DNA from: Rosettibacter primus
Lineage (GTDB): Bacteria > Bacteroidota > Ignavibacteria > Ignavibacteriales > Melioribacteraceae
Length of the DNA: 26,336 bases
Assembly (NCBI RefSeq): GCF_036860675.1
Contig: NZ_JAYKGK010000018.1
Coordinates: 1 to 26,336 of the forward strand
Direction of reading: 5' to 3'
The position numbers and the translations under genes were made by a program. A model generated the notes under the pieces. That model was not told where the DNA came from, did no database searches, and saw only the letters and a list, made by a program, of their open reading frames with translations. Below, piece after piece: positions 1-7,384 of the stretch. Numbering within the stretch: position 1 is the first letter of the stretch; every line of letters begins with the position of its first letter.

Positions 1-78
1 CCTTTTTTAGCTCTTTAAACAGTCCCTTTTATTTTTCTATGTCGGAATTAAGATAATAAATTAAAAATTTCGAATTTC

Positions 79-107
79 TTGACATTCTAAGACTATAGAA
101 ATATATT
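79..107 (+). promoter_or_regulatory. Promoter for rplM-rpsI
   Basis: TTGACA at 79-84 and TATATT at 102-107 are separated by exactly 17 bp, a near-ideal housekeeping sigma promoter. The -10 box also reads TATATTTG, which fits the TAnnTTTG form described for Bacteroidetes. Transcription would start near 114, about 35 bp before the chosen rplM start codon. Seen in sequence; activity is inferred. Confidence 0.55.
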
Positions 108-148
108 TGAAACCTTTGAAAAATAGATTTTTGTATTTGGAGGCTATC

Positions 149-589
149 TTGAAGCAAGAAAAGATTACCAAGTTCATTAAACCTGAAGAAGCAAATCGAA
201 AATGGTACATTGTTGATGCTAAAGATCAGGTTTTAGGCAGATTGGCTGCTAAAGTTGCAAGAATTATCAGGGGTAAACATAAACCAGTATTTACACCCAA
301 CATGGATACAGGTGATTTTGTAATCGTCATTAATGCCGATAAAGTACGGGTTACAGGTAAAAGAGAATCGCTGAAAACTTATTTTTGGCATACAATGTAT
401 CCAGGTGGAGTTAAAATCAAAAGTTTTCAAGAGCTGCTTGCTAAAAAACCTGAATTTGTTGTGGAACATGCAGTAAAGGGTATGTTACCTAAAAATCGAC
501 TTGGGAGAAAATTAATTAAGAAATTAAAAGTTTATGCCGGGGAAAATCATCCTCATGCAGCTCAAAAACCTGAAGTATTAAGTTTATAA
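149..589 (+). CDS. rplM: 50S ribosomal protein L13
   Basis: L13 is an early-assembly protein of the large ribosomal subunit that binds 23S rRNA. The family signature is plain: RKWYIVDAKDQVLGRLA near the N-terminus, then RGKHKPVFTPNMDTGD and the C-terminal GMLPKNRLGR and YAGENHPHAAQ motifs. I place the start at TTG 149 because GGAGG at 139-143 lies 5 bp upstream and the resulting 146 residues match the usual L13 length. The open frame extends upstream to 107, but that leader part has no L13 similarity. rpsI follows after 12 bp, the standard L13-S9 operon. The TTG start is the only uncertain point. Confidence 0.95.
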   Translation: MKQEKITKFIKPEEANRKWYIVDAKDQVLGRLAAKVARIIRGKHKPVFTPNMDTGDFVIVINADKVRVTGKRESLKTYFWHTMYPGGVKIKSFQELLAKKPEFVVEHAVKGMLPKNRLGRKLIKKLKVYAGENHPHAAQKPEVLSL

Positions 590-601
590 CGGAGTGATTT
601 G

Positions 602-988
602 ATGGCAGATAAAATATTTGTCGGCAGAAGAAAAAATGCAGTTGCCAGAGTTTATTTAAGAAATGGTTCTGGCAAAGTAACAATTAATGAAAGAGAATTT
701 GAAAATTATTTTCCACTTAAAGAACATCGAGATAACATTTTACTGCCTTTTGTTGTAACTCAAACATTAGGTAAGTATGATGTCTTTGCCAATGTTTCTG
801 GAGGTGGAGTGACTGGACAATCTGATGCTATAAGACTCGGGATTGCACGTGCACTAGAAGATATTAATCCGGAGTTTCGTCCTTTATTAAAAGCAGAAGG
901 ATTGTTAAAGCGTGACCCACGTATGGTCGAACGCAAAAAATACGGACAGAAGAAAGCAAGAAAAAGATTCCAGTTCTCTAAGAGATAA
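602..988 (+). CDS. rpsI: 30S ribosomal protein S9
   Basis: S9 sits in the head of the small subunit, and its C-terminal tail contacts tRNA in the P site. Seen here are the N-terminal VGRRKNAVARVYL motif, the central GGGVTGQSDAIRLGIARAL block and the basic C-terminal tail KKYGQKKARKRFQFSKR ending in the conserved SKR. I choose ATG 602 (128 residues), preceded by GGAG at 592-595, over the TTG one codon earlier. It is in an operon with rplM just upstream. No strong terminator is seen after the stop; the next 140 bp form the rpsB leader. Confidence 0.96.
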   Translation: MADKIFVGRRKNAVARVYLRNGSGKVTINEREFENYFPLKEHRDNILLPFVVTQTLGKYDVFANVSGGGVTGQSDAIRLGIARALEDINPEFRPLLKAEGLLKRDPRMVERKKYGQKKARKRFQFSKR

Positions 989-1021
989 TCAACTAATTTA
1001 TTTAATCATTCATACTCTCGT

Positions 1022-1129
1022 ATTTGCTTCCTGTGTCCCATTGACTTGGGATGATAAGCAAACTTATTCAGCCACTGCTTAATGCAATGGAGGATAAGAT
1101 GAGAGTAGAAGATAAAACAGGAGAAAAAT
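1022..1129 (+). promoter_or_regulatory. Candidate structured leader of rpsB-tsf mRNA
   Basis: The 141 bp between rpsI and rpsB can fold. TTTGCTT (1023-1029) pairs with AAGCAAA (1056-1062) around an inner TCCCA/TGGGA hairpin (1036-1040/1047-1051). A second stem pairs CCACTGC (1072-1078) with GCAATGG (1084-1090), with one mismatch, and runs into a GGAGG at 1089-1093. The rpsB ribosome-binding site AGGAG is at 1119-1123. Many bacteria control rpsB-tsf by S2 binding to its leader, so a similar role is plausible here. It does not match any specific family I can name. Confidence 0.35.
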
Positions 1130-1152
1130 ATGCCAAGAGTACAACTTACTGA
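1099..1152 (+). CDS. Possible 17-codon upstream ORF overlapping the rpsB start
   Basis: ATG at 1099 follows a strong GGAGG (1089-1093) by 5 bp and opens a 17-residue frame, MRVEDKTGEKYAKSTTY, ending in TGA at 1150-1152. It spans the rpsB start codon at 1130 in another frame, so ribosomes translating it would cross the rpsB initiation site. It could serve for translational coupling or leader-peptide control, or it could simply be chance. No protein family is recognisable. Confidence 0.25.
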   Translation: MRVEDKTGEKYAKSTTY

Positions 1153-2074
1153 TTTAATTGAAGCAGGTGCACACTTTGGTCACCTGACACGCCGTTGGAA
1201 TCCCAAAATGAAACCTTACATTTTTATGGAAAAAAATGGGATTCATATTATTGACCTTAAGAAAACACAACAAGCTATTGACCGTGCTGCTGAAGCAATC
1301 ACTGAAATAGTATCGCAAGGTAAAAAAGTTCTTTTTGTTGGTACTAAAAAGCAAGCAAAAGGAACTATTGCAGCAGAGGCAAAAAGATGTGATTCAAATT
1401 GGGTAAGCGAAAGATGGCTTGGTGGAATGCTTACAAACTTTGCTACCATCCGCAAAAGTGTTAAAAGACTTCAGAACATAGAAAAAATGGAAAGCGATGG
1501 TACATTCGATAAAATAACAAAGAAAGAAAGATTGGTTCTAACAAGAGAAAAAGACAAATTAAGAAAGGTGCTTGATGGTGTTGAAACAATGACAAAATTG
1601 CCAGGTGCATTGTTTGTAGTTGATGTTAAAAAAGAAGCTATTGCAGTTAAAGAAGCTGAAAGATTAAATATCCCTGTATTTGCAATTGTTGACACAAATT
1701 GTGACCCCGACCCAATTGATTATGTTATCCCGGCAAATGATGATGCATCTCGTGCAATTGAAATTATTACAAAAGTAATTGCAGATGCTGTAATAGAAGG
1801 CAATGCAAAAGCAAAAGAACTAAAGGCTCAGGAAGTTGCTGAAAAAGAAAGAGAAAAGAAAGTTACAGAGGAACAGGAACAACAGGAACCAGAAAAGAAA
1901 CAAGTTAAAGGAAGAATTAGAAGAGTCAAATTCAATAACGACGATAAAAAAGGTGAATATAAACGAAAAGCAGAATCCACTCAAGCTGAACCTTCTGCCT
2001 CTAAACAAACTAATACAGATGAAAATCAAAACATTAAAGAAGAAAATCCATCATCACAGGAAAAACAAAATTGA
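1130..2074 (+). CDS. rpsB: 30S ribosomal protein S2 with charged C-terminal extension
   Basis: S2 binds the body-head junction of the 30S subunit and is among the last proteins to assemble. Residues 1-225 are a standard S2: LIEAGAHFGHLTRRWNPKMKPYIF, GKKVLFVGTKKQA, RWLGGMLTNFATI, PGALFVVDVKKE and the PVFAIVDTNCDPD block. From about residue 230 to 314 there is a low-complexity tail rich in Lys, Glu and Gln, so the protein is some 70-80 residues longer than a minimal S2. The start ATG has AGGAG at 1119-1123. tsf follows after 16 bp, the usual pairing. The tail is real coding sequence, in frame with no stop, and is probably disordered. Confidence 0.96.
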   Translation: MPRVQLTDLIEAGAHFGHLTRRWNPKMKPYIFMEKNGIHIIDLKKTQQAIDRAAEAITEIVSQGKKVLFVGTKKQAKGTIAAEAKRCDSNWVSERWLGGMLTNFATIRKSVKRLQNIEKMESDGTFDKITKKERLVLTREKDKLRKVLDGVETMTKLPGALFVVDVKKEAIAVKEAERLNIPVFAIVDTNCDPDPIDYVIPANDDASRAIEIITKVIADAVIEGNAKAKELKAQEVAEKEREKKVTEEQEQQEPEKKQVKGRIRRVKFNNDDKKGEYKRKAESTQAEPSASKQTNTDENQNIKEENPSSQEKQN

Positions 2075-2090
2075 AATTGGAGAAAAGATT

Positions 2091-2960
2091 ATGGCAATAA
2101 GTGCAACTCAAGTAAAGGAATTAAGAGATAAAACTGGCGCAGGAATGGTTGACTGCAAAAAAGCTCTTGAAGAAGCTAATGGTGATTTTCAAAAAGCTAT
2201 TGAATTACTTAGGAAAAAAGGAGCTGCTGTTGCTGCTAAAAGAGCTGAGAAAGTAGCTAATGAAGGTTTGATTTTAACACGTGTTTTTAATAATGGCAGT
2301 TCTGCTGTTATTGTAGAAATTAATTGTGAAACAGATTTTGTTGCTAAAAGTGAAGACTTCGTAAATTTTGCAAATTTTGTTCTTGATACACTTGTTCAAA
2401 ATAAACCGGCTGATATAAATTCTTTGCTGCAATTATCAATGAACGGGAAAAATGTTCAGGATGAACTTAATGCTTTAATTGGCAAAATTGGAGAGAAAAT
2501 TCAAATATCAAGATTTGCTTTTGAAAATGTTGAAAATGGTTTAATTGTAGATTATATTCATCACGGTTCTAAACTTGGTGTAATTGTCTCTGCAGAAAAT
2601 GTTCCTCAAGATAAAGTTTCTGAACTGCAGCCAATTTTGAAAGATATTGCAATGCAAATTGCTGCAATGAGACCAATTACAATTTATAGAGATGAAGTTG
2701 ACAAATCTATTATCGAAAAAGAACTCGAGATTTATAAAGAACTTGCTCGTAAAGAAGGAAAACCCGAACAGGTACTTGAAAAAATTGCTGTGGGTAAGTT
2801 GAATAAGTTCTATGAAGAAAATTGTTTGATTGAACAAATTTTTGTGAAGGATAATTCAAAAAAAGTAGGAACCCTAATCGAGGAATTTAATAAGAAAAAT
2901 AATTCACAGGTAAAACTGGCAAGATTCAAACGCTTCCATTTAAGCGACGAAAAGAAGTAA
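2091..2960 (+). CDS. tsf: Translation elongation factor Ts
   Basis: EF-Ts is the guanine-nucleotide exchange factor that recycles EF-Tu-GDP in the cytoplasm. The UBA-like N-terminal domain (VKELRDKTGAGMVDCKKALEE) is followed by the signature core EINCETDFVAKSEDF that contacts EF-Tu, then the C-terminal dimerisation region. The open frame extends upstream inside rpsB in another frame, but MAISATQVKELR at ATG 2091 is the canonical N-terminus and has GGAGA about 8 bp upstream. The result is 289 residues, normal for the family. It forms the second gene of rpsB-tsf and is closed by the terminator at 2965. Confidence 0.96.
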   Translation: MAISATQVKELRDKTGAGMVDCKKALEEANGDFQKAIELLRKKGAAVAAKRAEKVANEGLILTRVFNNGSSAVIVEINCETDFVAKSEDFVNFANFVLDTLVQNKPADINSLLQLSMNGKNVQDELNALIGKIGEKIQISRFAFENVENGLIVDYIHHGSKLGVIVSAENVPQDKVSELQPILKDIAMQIAAMRPITIYRDEVDKSIIEKELEIYKELARKEGKPEQVLEKIAVGKLNKFYEENCLIEQIFVKDNSKKVGTLIEEFNKKNNSQVKLARFKRFHLSDEKK

Positions 2961-2964
2961 TTCT

Positions 2965-2999
2965 AAAAGGTCTTATTTCTTAATAAGACCTTTTTTTTT
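2965..2999 (+). terminator. Intrinsic terminator after tsf
   Basis: AAAAGGTCTTATT and AATAAGACCTTTT form a perfect 13-bp stem around a TCTT loop, followed by further T residues. It is A-rich on the left and T-rich on the right, so it may work in both directions. It closes the rpsB-tsf unit 5 bp after the tsf stop. Confidence 0.9.
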
Positions 3000-3002
3000 A
3001 TA

Positions 3003-3029
3003 TTGACTTGCAATAATTCTTAGTAAAGA
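3003..3029 (+). promoter_or_regulatory. Possible promoter of pyrH-frr
   Basis: TTGACTTGC (3003-3011) starts just after the tsf terminator. A weak -10 candidate TAAAGA (3024-3029) is 15 bp away, which would start transcription close to the pyrH ATG at 3037 and leave almost no leader. The same nonamer TTGACTTGC recurs at 4422-4430, also directly after a terminator. Only the -35 part is convincing. Confidence 0.3.
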
Positions 3030-3036
3030 GCATCTT

Positions 3037-3771
3037 ATGCAGCCTAATCTTAAATACAAGAGAATACTTCTTAAACTTAGCGGCGAATCTTTGATGGGAG
3101 ACCAATCTTTTGGCATTGACCCGAAAGTTCTTAATTATTTTTCGGATGAAATAAAAAAAGTTCACGACCTTGGTGTTCAAATTGGAATTGTTATTGGCGG
3201 GGGGAATATTTACAGAGGATTAAATGCTGCATCTCAAGGAATAGATAGAGTAACTGGCGACCAGATGGGAATGCTTGCTACAATTATTAATTCACTGGCT
3301 TTGCAAAATGCACTCGAAAATAAAGGAATATTTACAAGGTTAATGACTGCAATTAAAATGGAAGAGGTTGCTGAACCTTACATTAGAAGAAGAGCTATTC
3401 GACATCTGGAAAAAGGCAGAGTTGTTATTTTTGGAGCAGGAACTGGTCATCCATATTTCAGTACAGATACTGCAGCAACATTAAGAGCCGTTGAAATTGA
3501 AGCAGATGCAATTTTTAAAGGAACAAGAGTCAATGGAGTTTTTGATTCAGACCCTGAAAAAAATCCAAATGCAAATATGTTCGAACAAATTTCTTATCTT
3601 GATGTTCTTAAGATGAATCTAAGAGTTATGGATTTAACTGCAATTAGTATGTGTCAGGAAAATAATTTGCCAATTGTTGTTTTTAATATGGATGTGCCCG
3701 ATAATTTATTAAAAGTAGTTACAGGTGAAAATGTTGGAACATCTGTAGGAAATTTTTCATCAAAAATCTAA
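3037..3771 (+). CDS. pyrH: UMP kinase
   Basis: PyrH phosphorylates UMP to UDP with ATP and acts as a hexamer in the cytoplasm. The amino-acid-kinase fold is clear: YKRILLKLSGESLMG for nucleotide binding at the N-terminus, VIGGGNIYRG, the UMP-site block DQMGMLATIINSLALQNALE, GAGTGHPYFSTDTAA and the C-terminal DLTAISMCQEN. The length of 244 residues is typical. It starts at ATG 3037 with only a weak purine-rich AAAGAG upstream. frr follows after 24 bp in the classical pyrH-frr pair, so both are probably co-transcribed. Confidence 0.96.
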   Translation: MQPNLKYKRILLKLSGESLMGDQSFGIDPKVLNYFSDEIKKVHDLGVQIGIVIGGGNIYRGLNAASQGIDRVTGDQMGMLATIINSLALQNALENKGIFTRLMTAIKMEEVAEPYIRRRAIRHLEKGRVVIFGAGTGHPYFSTDTAATLRAVEIEADAIFKGTRVNGVFDSDPEKNPNANMFEQISYLDVLKMNLRVMDLTAISMCQENNLPIVVFNMDVPDNLLKVVTGENVGTSVGNFSSKI

Positions 3772-3795
3772 TTAATTCCAAATAGCGAGGCAGCC

Positions 3796-4356
3796 ATGAT
3801 GAACAATCAAGTTATTAAAGATGCCAAACAAAAAATGGACAAAACAATAGAAGCTTTTAGAAATGAAATTGCAAAAATAAGAACCGGGAAAGCTACAACT
3901 GCATTATTAGATGGTATCAAAGTAGACTATTATGGAACAATGACCCCCTTAAATCAAGTAGGTAATGTTTCAGTTCTCGATGTGCACACTCTCTCAATTA
4001 CACCATGGGATAAAAGTATGGTGAGTGTTATTGAAAAGGCAATTCTTGCATCAGAACTTGGTTTAAATCCAGTAAGTGATGGAACAAATATTAAAATCCC
4101 AATACCTCCATTAACAGAAGAACGAAGGAAAGAATTAGTTAAACTTGTGAAAAAATTTGGAGAGGACGCAAAAATAGCACTAAGAAATGTTAGAAGAGAT
4201 GCAAATGACCGTCTTAAAAAAATGGAAAAAAATAAAGAATTGACAGAAGATGAACTCAAAGAAGCAGAAAAGGAAGTTCAGAAAGTTACTGATGAACATA
4301 TTGCAAAAATTGATGAATTAATTAAGCATAAAGAAAAGGAAATAATGGAAGTTTAG
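3796..4356 (+). CDS. frr: Ribosome recycling factor
   Basis: RRF splits the post-termination ribosome together with EF-G. Recognisable features are KMDKTIEAFRNEIAKIRTGKA at the N-terminal helix, then KVDYYGTMTPLNQVGNVSV, and the C-terminal three-helix-bundle motif PIPPLTEERRKELVK followed by RNVRRDAND. The length of 186 residues is normal. Two adjacent ATGs (3796 and 3799) are both possible; GCGAGG at 3785-3790 fits either. It is the last gene of the pyrH-frr unit, with the terminator 28 bp after the stop. Confidence 0.96.
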   Translation: MMNNQVIKDAKQKMDKTIEAFRNEIAKIRTGKATTALLDGIKVDYYGTMTPLNQVGNVSVLDVHTLSITPWDKSMVSVIEKAILASELGLNPVSDGTNIKIPIPPLTEERRKELVKLVKKFGEDAKIALRNVRRDANDRLKKMEKNKELTEDELKEAEKEVQKVTDEHIAKIDELIKHKEKEIMEV

Positions 4357-4383
4357 GTAGATATTTTATTATAAAAATATTTT

Positions 4384-4411
4384 AACCCTGGAATTTATCC
4401 CAGGGTTTTTT
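4384..4411 (+). terminator. Intrinsic terminator after frr
   Basis: AACCCTGG pairs with CCAGGGTT across a short loop and is followed by a run of T. It closes pyrH-frr. Confidence 0.88.
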
Positions 4412-4421
4412 ATTATTAACC

Positions 4422-4451
4422 TTGACTTGCGAATTTGAAATTGGTTATTTT
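4422..4451 (+). promoter_or_regulatory. Candidate promoter of the TPR lipoprotein gene
   Basis: TTGACT (4422-4427) and TATTTT (4446-4451) are 18 bp apart. The box lies right after the frr terminator and about 40 bp upstream of the TPR gene start, a sensible place for a new promoter. The -35 shares the nonamer TTGACTTGC with the site before pyrH. Confidence 0.4.
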
Positions 4452-4491
4452 TCGATACATATTTTTACATATTTTTTATTTAGGAGAATCA

Positions 4492-5655
4492 ATGAAACAA
4501 GTATTTATTTATTTAAGTATTTTAGGGATGGTATTAGGAATTACCGCATTCCAATGTGCATCCGCTGAATTAACAGGAGCAAAACTTTATATCAACCAAA
4601 AGCAATACGATAAAGCTAAAGAAACTTTATTGAAAGAAGTTCAAAAAAATCCAAACAGCGACGAAGGCTGGTATTTGTTGGGTTATCTCTATGGTGAAGA
4701 GGGAGATATTCCAAAAATGCTCGAAGCTTTTGATAAGTCATTGTCTATAAGTAAAAAATTCGAGCAAGCAATTAATGATTCAAAAAAATATTATTGGGCA
4801 ACAGGCTTTAATAAAGGTGTAAGCTTTTTCAACAAAGCAACTAAAACAACAGACCAGGATTCAATGAAACTTTTCTTCGAAAAAGCTGCTGAAAGTTTTA
4901 ATTACTCAATTATGTGTGAACCAGATTCTGCTGGAGGATATATTAATTTGGTTTATACCTATCTTAATCTCAATAGAATTGATGATGCAATACCTCCTCT
5001 TGAAAAACTGGTAAACATTGGAACTGCACCAGAAGCTTTTGCAATGCTTGGACAAATCTATACTGAGAAAGGAAATCAATTAATGGATAACTACAAAGTT
5101 TCAAAAAATCCTATAGATAGTGTTCAGGCATTCGAAAATTTCGATAAGGCAATTGAAATTCTTGAAAAAGGAAGAACCAAATACCCTGATGATGGAGAAA
5201 TATTATTAAGAATATCCAATGCATATATAGCTGCTAATAAATTAGATGTGGCTATGAGTGCATTCAAAACTGGAGTTGAAAAAGAACCAAATAATAAGTT
5301 CTACAGATACAATTACGGTGTTCTTTTGTTAAATGCAGATAATTATGCAGAAGCAGAAAAACAATTTAAAGCAGCAATTGAACTTGACCCCGATTATACA
5401 AATGCTGTTTATAATCTTGCTGTTACCTACATTCGCTGGGGTGCAAAAATGAGAGAAGAAATGGAAGAAAAAGGAGAGGTTTCTGATGCATATAAAGAAA
5501 AATTTAATGCTGCAATTCCTTATCTCGAAAAATATTTAGCTGATAATCCTCAGGAACCTACAATCTGGGAACTTCTTGGTAAAGTTTACGCAAATCTTGG
5601 TATGAAAGAAAAATCTGAAGAAGCATTCAACAAAGCAGACCAGTATAGAAAATAA
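4492..5655 (+). CDS. Tetratricopeptide-repeat protein, probably exported or lipid-anchored
   Basis: The start is ATG 4492, with AGGAG at 4482-4486; the open frame continues upstream to 4435 but lacks a ribosome site there. Residues 1-23 form a hydrophobic signal sequence (VFIYLSILGMVLGITAFQC) with a Cys at 20 that could be a lipoprotein cysteine, though the box is not classical. The rest is about eight TPR units, for example AKLYINQKQYDKAKETLL, GWYLLGYLYGEEGDIPKM and the C-terminal PYLEKYLADNPQEPTIWELL. TPRs mediate protein-protein contacts, so a scaffold role at the envelope is likely, but no specific function can be assigned. It is monocistronic: own promoter candidate and own terminator. 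Confidence 0.85.
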   Translation: MKQVFIYLSILGMVLGITAFQCASAELTGAKLYINQKQYDKAKETLLKEVQKNPNSDEGWYLLGYLYGEEGDIPKMLEAFDKSLSISKKFEQAINDSKKYYWATGFNKGVSFFNKATKTTDQDSMKLFFEKAAESFNYSIMCEPDSAGGYINLVYTYLNLNRIDDAIPPLEKLVNIGTAPEAFAMLGQIYTEKGNQLMDNYKVSKNPIDSVQAFENFDKAIEILEKGRTKYPDDGEILLRISNAYIAANKLDVAMSAFKTGVEKEPNNKFYRYNYGVLLLNADNYAEAEKQFKAAIELDPDYTNAVYNLAVTYIRWGAKMREEMEEKGEVSDAYKEKFNAAIPYLEKYLADNPQEPTIWELLGKVYANLGMKEKSEEAFNKADQYRK

Positions 5656-5662
5656 TTTCTAC

Positions 5663-5695
5663 AATGCCCGCATTAACTCAAATGCGGGCATTTTT
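5663..5695 (+). terminator. Intrinsic terminator after the TPR gene
   Basis: AATGCCCGCATT and AATGCGGGCATT form a perfect 12-bp stem with loop AACTCA, followed by T residues. It starts 7 bp after the TPR gene stop. Confidence 0.92.
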
Positions 5696-5740
5696 GTATC
5701 TAATTCAATGAAAATATAATTTCAGAACAGCGAGGGGAAA

Positions 5741-6064
5741 ATGGAACACGATGAAATAAAACCACAGCAAATTAATATTGAACTTGGTGAAAAGGAAGCT
5801 GAAGGAATTTATTCTAACTTAGCAATTATTACTCATTCACCTGCAGAATTTATAATTGACTTTACGCGAGTTGTGCCCGGGGTTCCGAAAGCAAAAGTAT
5901 TAGCAAGAATTATCACTACACCTCAGCATGCAAAAATGTTAATGAGAGCTTTGAAAGATAATATTGAAAAGTATGAAGCCCGCTTTGGCGAGATTAATAT
6001 TGATTTACAACCATCTCCTCAATTTGGCTTTATTAATCCAGATAAAGAACAAAAAATTAATTGA
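5741..6064 (+). CDS. DUF3467 family small protein
   Basis: The 107-residue product matches the pattern of DUF3467: GIYSNLAIITHSPAEFIIDF, then PKAKVLARIITTPQHAKML and a helical end. These small cytoplasmic proteins are common in the Bacteroidetes/Chlorobi group and have no established function that I know. The start at ATG 5741 has GAGGGG 4 bp upstream. It stands alone between the TPR terminator and a 420-bp gene-poor stretch. A small hairpin CAAAGAA-AACA-TTCTTTG at 6076-6093, just after the stop, could be a weak terminator. Confidence 0.8.
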   Translation: MEHDEIKPQQINIELGEKEAEGIYSNLAIITHSPAEFIIDFTRVVPGVPKAKVLARIITTPQHAKMLMRALKDNIEKYEARFGEINIDLQPSPQFGFINPDKEQKIN

Positions 6065-6486
6065 TTAAAAATTATCAAAGAAAACATTCTTTGTTTGCGT
6101 AAGAACAATATTTTTATCAAAAGAGACATCTTCAAATCATTCGTTTACAAAATAAAACGATAAATATAATCTTACCAGAACTTATTAATTTCCCAAATAA
6201 CAAAAAAAATCTACTATATATCTTGAGGGTTAACTTTCTTAGCTTTATTATGCAAAGAAGCAGAAAATCTTTTTTTAATATAACTGATTTCCATTCTTAA
6301 CAAATAATTACATTTCAATAATTTTTTGATTTATAAAAATTTCTAAAAATTTTATATTGCTTATGAAATTGATTTAATAGTAGAAACAGAGGGCTGCACA
6401 AATGATTTTAATTCCTGAATGTATTTTTTCTTATATCAGAATAATTATGAGAGAATTTTTTTAATTAAACACATAACGAGGGTAAA
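6065..6486 (+). other. Gene-poor AT-rich stretch
   Basis: These 422 bp hold no credible gene. There is the weak hairpin at 6076-6093 after the DUF3467 gene. There are two tiny frames starting at ATG 6251 (16 codons) and ATG 6402 (20 codons), neither with a good ribosome site or recognisable product. The sequence is extremely A/T-rich and probably contains the promoter of the downstream SpoVG-family gene, which I could not place with confidence. Confidence 0.5.
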
Positions 6487-6732
6487 ATGAAAATAATTAG
6501 AATGAACAAAATCTCTAATTCCAACAGTAAAACTTTAGCCTACTTTGACATTGAAACTGATGATGGAATTTTAATCAAAGGTTTCAGAGTTGTCAATGGA
6601 AATAATGGTTTATTTATTGCTTCCCCAGATGAAAAAGGGAAAGATGGTAAATATTACGAAACTGTAACACTTCCAAGGGAAATGAAAAAGAAATTAGAAA
6701 TGATGGCAATTGATGAATATAATGGGAAGTGA
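6487..6732 (+). CDS. SpoVG-family protein
   Basis: The 81-residue product carries the SpoVG core GFRVVNGNNGLFIASPDEKG followed by KYYETVTLPREMKKKLE, equivalent to the IRVIEGNNGLFIAMPS region of Firmicutes SpoVG. SpoVG proteins are small DNA- and RNA-binding regulators, best known from sporulation and septation in Bacillus; the role in this lineage is not known, so I give no symbol. The start at ATG 6487 has GAGGG 4-5 bp upstream. It lies upstream of the HIRAN gene on the same strand, 219 bp away, and could be transcribed separately. Confidence 0.8.
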   Translation: MKIIRMNKISNSNSKTLAYFDIETDDGILIKGFRVVNGNNGLFIASPDEKGKDGKYYETVTLPREMKKKLEMMAIDEYNGK

Positions 6733-6865
6733 GTTTTAATTGTGATTCAAAATTAGTTAAAAAGTTATCTATCTTTATTTTGAAATATAATCTGAAATAA
6801 ACTCTATTTTAATTGGGAATGAAAAATTTTGATAAAATATAAATAACATTTCAATTTGTGTATTG

Positions 6866-6895
6866 TTGAAATTTTTATAAGTTGCTACTTATACA
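6866..6895 (+). promoter_or_regulatory. Candidate promoter for the HIRAN-cas operon
   Basis: TTGAAA (6866-6871) and TATACA (6890-6895) are 18 bp apart, with the expected start of transcription near 6902, about 50 bp before the HIRAN gene. No terminator separates that gene from cas6, so this may drive the whole interference operon. Match by eye only. Confidence 0.4.
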
Positions 6896-6951
6896 GATAA
6901 TATGCTTTTTAATTTTATATGATTAGTTAATAAAACTAAACGGGTGAATAA

Positions 6952-7341
6952 ATGAACCGTTTATTATTTATTAAAAGAATGATATTAGGGGCAGCGGGAA
7001 TATTTATTCCATTTCAGCAAAAAGTTAAAGACAAAAAAATCTTTCTTTCTAAATTCTACATTGCCGGCTTTTCATATTACGATGGTGAAACTGCATTGAA
7101 AAATTTAAAAGAAAATGATTCTGTAATAATAAAATATGAACCCGATAATCCATACGACCACAGAGCCTTAGAAGTTTATACCACTGACGGCAGAAAATTA
7201 GGTTATGTGCCTCGTTTTGAAAATCCAATTCCTTCAAGACTAATAAGGCAAAATATACAACTTACTGGCGAAGTGGAAAGAATTAATTATGATGAATCAG
7301 ATTGGAAAAAAGTAAAAGTGCGGCTTTATATGATTATATAA
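6952..7341 (+). CDS. HIRAN-domain protein with hydrophobic N-terminus
   Basis: Residues 35-125 look like a HIRAN domain: KFYIAGFSYYDGETAL, IKYEPDNPYDHRALEVY, then RKLGYVPRFENPIPSRLIRQN. In eukaryotic HLTF this domain binds 3' ends of single-stranded DNA; free-standing bacterial versions are of unknown function. Residues 1-22 (MNRLLFIKRMILGAAGIFIP) are hydrophobic with basic residues and resemble a degenerate signal or Tat-type leader, so the protein may be exported or membrane-tethered. The start at ATG 6952 has a modest GGGTGA upstream. cas6 begins 43 bp downstream on the same strand without a terminator, so co-transcription is likely. Confidence 0.75.
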   Translation: MNRLLFIKRMILGAAGIFIPFQQKVKDKKIFLSKFYIAGFSYYDGETALKNLKENDSVIIKYEPDNPYDHRALEVYTTDGRKLGYVPRFENPIPSRLIRQNIQLTGEVERINYDESDWKKVKVRLYMII

Positions 7342-7384
7342 AAAATATTTAAATCTCATTAAAAGAATTAAAAGGAGGTTAAAA

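Noticed and set aside
1836..2090. Upstream extension of the EF-Ts frame inside rpsB
   Set aside because: The added residues are a frame-shifted reading of the S2 tail; EF-Ts begins at ATG 2091 with a ribosome site and the canonical N-terminus.
6251..6464. Two tiny frames (from ATG 6251 and ATG 6402) in the gap before the SpoVG-family gene
   Set aside because: They have no ribosome site, 16 and 20 codons only, and no recognisable product.
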